A stretch of DNA of 64,000 bases from Treponema sp. GTDB taxonomy: Bacteria; Spirochaetota; Spirochaetia; Treponematales; Treponemataceae. The translations under genes were made by a program, and so were the position numbers. Of the stretch, positions 63,481 through 64,000 are shown in pieces. A model generated the notes under the pieces. That model worked only from the letters and a program-made list of their open reading frames with translations, was not told the origin of the DNA and did no database searches. The stretch's first letter is position 1; the number at the start of each line of letters is the position of its first letter. The stretch spans positions 4,000 to 67,999 of the forward strand of contig JAFZKN010000002.1 of NCBI GenBank assembly GCA_017553635.1, in the 5' to 3' direction.

Positions 63481-64000
63481 ATAACTGATTAATTTTTCCG
63501 GTCAACCTGCAACGTTCTTGCCGGCCACGTTAAGGTAACCGTTCATTATAACTGATTAATTTTTCCGGTCAACCTGCAACAGAAGGGACACACTTCAGGA
63601 ACGTGTCCAATTATAACTGATTAATTTTTCCGGTCAACCTGCAACTGCCCTTGATTATATGATGGCCGCACCGATTATTATAACTGATTAATTTTTCCGG
63701 TCAACCTGCAACAACGTCTTGCCCGTTGTGGTTCTCGTTATAATTATAACTGATTAATTTTTCCGGTCAACCTGCAACTTGTGAAAGAATTGCAATGTAT
63801 TTTATATAATTATAACTGATTAATTTTTCCGGTCAACCTGCAACTTGAAGTAGGAACAACAGCAAGTGCTTCACATTATAACTGATTAATTTTTCCGGTC
63901 AACCTGCAACTCAATGCACTTGTAGACGGAATGACACAGGGCGATTATAACTGATTAATTTTTCCGGTCAACCTGCAACTTAGAGATGTACTTAAAGAAA
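63478..64000 (-). CRISPR. CRISPR array, at least eight 36-bp repeats, open at the window edge
   Basis: Eight identical 36-bp repeats start at 63478, 63545, 63610, 63677, 63743, 63809, 63875 and 63944. Complete spacers are 31, 29, 31, 30, 30, 30 and 33 nt; an eighth begins at 63980. In the plus direction the repeat begins ATTATAACTG and ends ACCTGCAAC. The complement begins GTTGCAGG and ends TATAAT, the form of type II-C repeats in Neisseria, and pairs with the tracrRNA, so crRNA sense is the minus strand. Each repeat holds TTGACC and TATAAT 16 bp apart on that strand. The leader end lies beyond the window. Confidence 0.97.

Noticed and set aside
63478..64000. crRNA transcription in the cas gene direction (plus strand)
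   Set aside because: The tracrRNA pairs with the minus-strand repeat, the repeat's promoter reads leftward, and the terminator by cas2 works leftward.

Overview
The window looks like a chromosomal segment of a moderately AT-rich Treponema-type spirochaete, most like the gut or rumen members. The organism call is inferred from gene content: a FabV/Ter-type enoyl reductase next to fabF, DUF6273 and SUMF1-type lipoproteins, an S1-repeat protein, a MetH with its reactivation domain on a separate protein, and Rpn-type putative transposases. No rRNA or tRNA gene was seen.

Layout. 1-3540: four GNAT acetyltransferases and an APH-type kinase. 3780-9930: fatty-acid genes (fabV, fabF, an acyl-CoA synthetase) and a sodium:solute symporter. 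10006-15676: a DUF6273 lipoprotein, an Rpn gene with a repeat-rich leader, and RNA-modification genes with a TetR regulator. 15884-21894: DUF4236 protein, MgtC family, unknown protein, dicarboxylate-type symporter, solute-binding protein, lipase. 21913-26533: glgP and glgX. 26650-29169: repeats, a second Rpn gene, and genes leading into 29224-31005, where an XRE regulator diverges from an operon with two transglutaminase-like proteins. 31154-44083: S1 protein, secreted proteins, phosphatase, two more acyl-CoA synthetases, deoD, ptsI, der, merR, Rsm22-type methyltransferase. 44287-50242: a probable cobalamin ABC transporter divergent from the split methionine synthase. 50243-58695: SUMF1 lipoprotein, xylB, purC, DTW protein, membrane protein, GH3 enzyme, trxB.

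58748-64000 is a complete type II-C CRISPR-Cas locus: tracrRNA (minus strand), cas9, cas1, cas2 and at least eight 36-bp repeats running off the right edge. Its parts fit closely. The tracrRNA and cas9 promoters are back to back and use nearly the same six bases as -35. The repeats in crRNA sense read leftward and each holds a -35/-10 pair (TTGACC, 16 bp, TATAAT), so every unit may drive its own crRNA. A 13-bp-stem terminator lies between array and cas2 and works leftward. The anti-repeat copy at the tracrRNA locus keeps the repeat's -35 but has lost its -10.

Other patterns that cross genes: at least six genes have a -10 box only 6-7 nt before the ATG, which suggests leaderless mRNAs; a 26-bp box is shared by the promoters of fabF, an acyl-CoA synthetase and the rlmL-tetR operon, which suggests a lipid regulon run by that TetR; and both Rpn genes share a long dispersed repeat upstream. 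All of this is read by eye; alignments, folding and expression data were not available.
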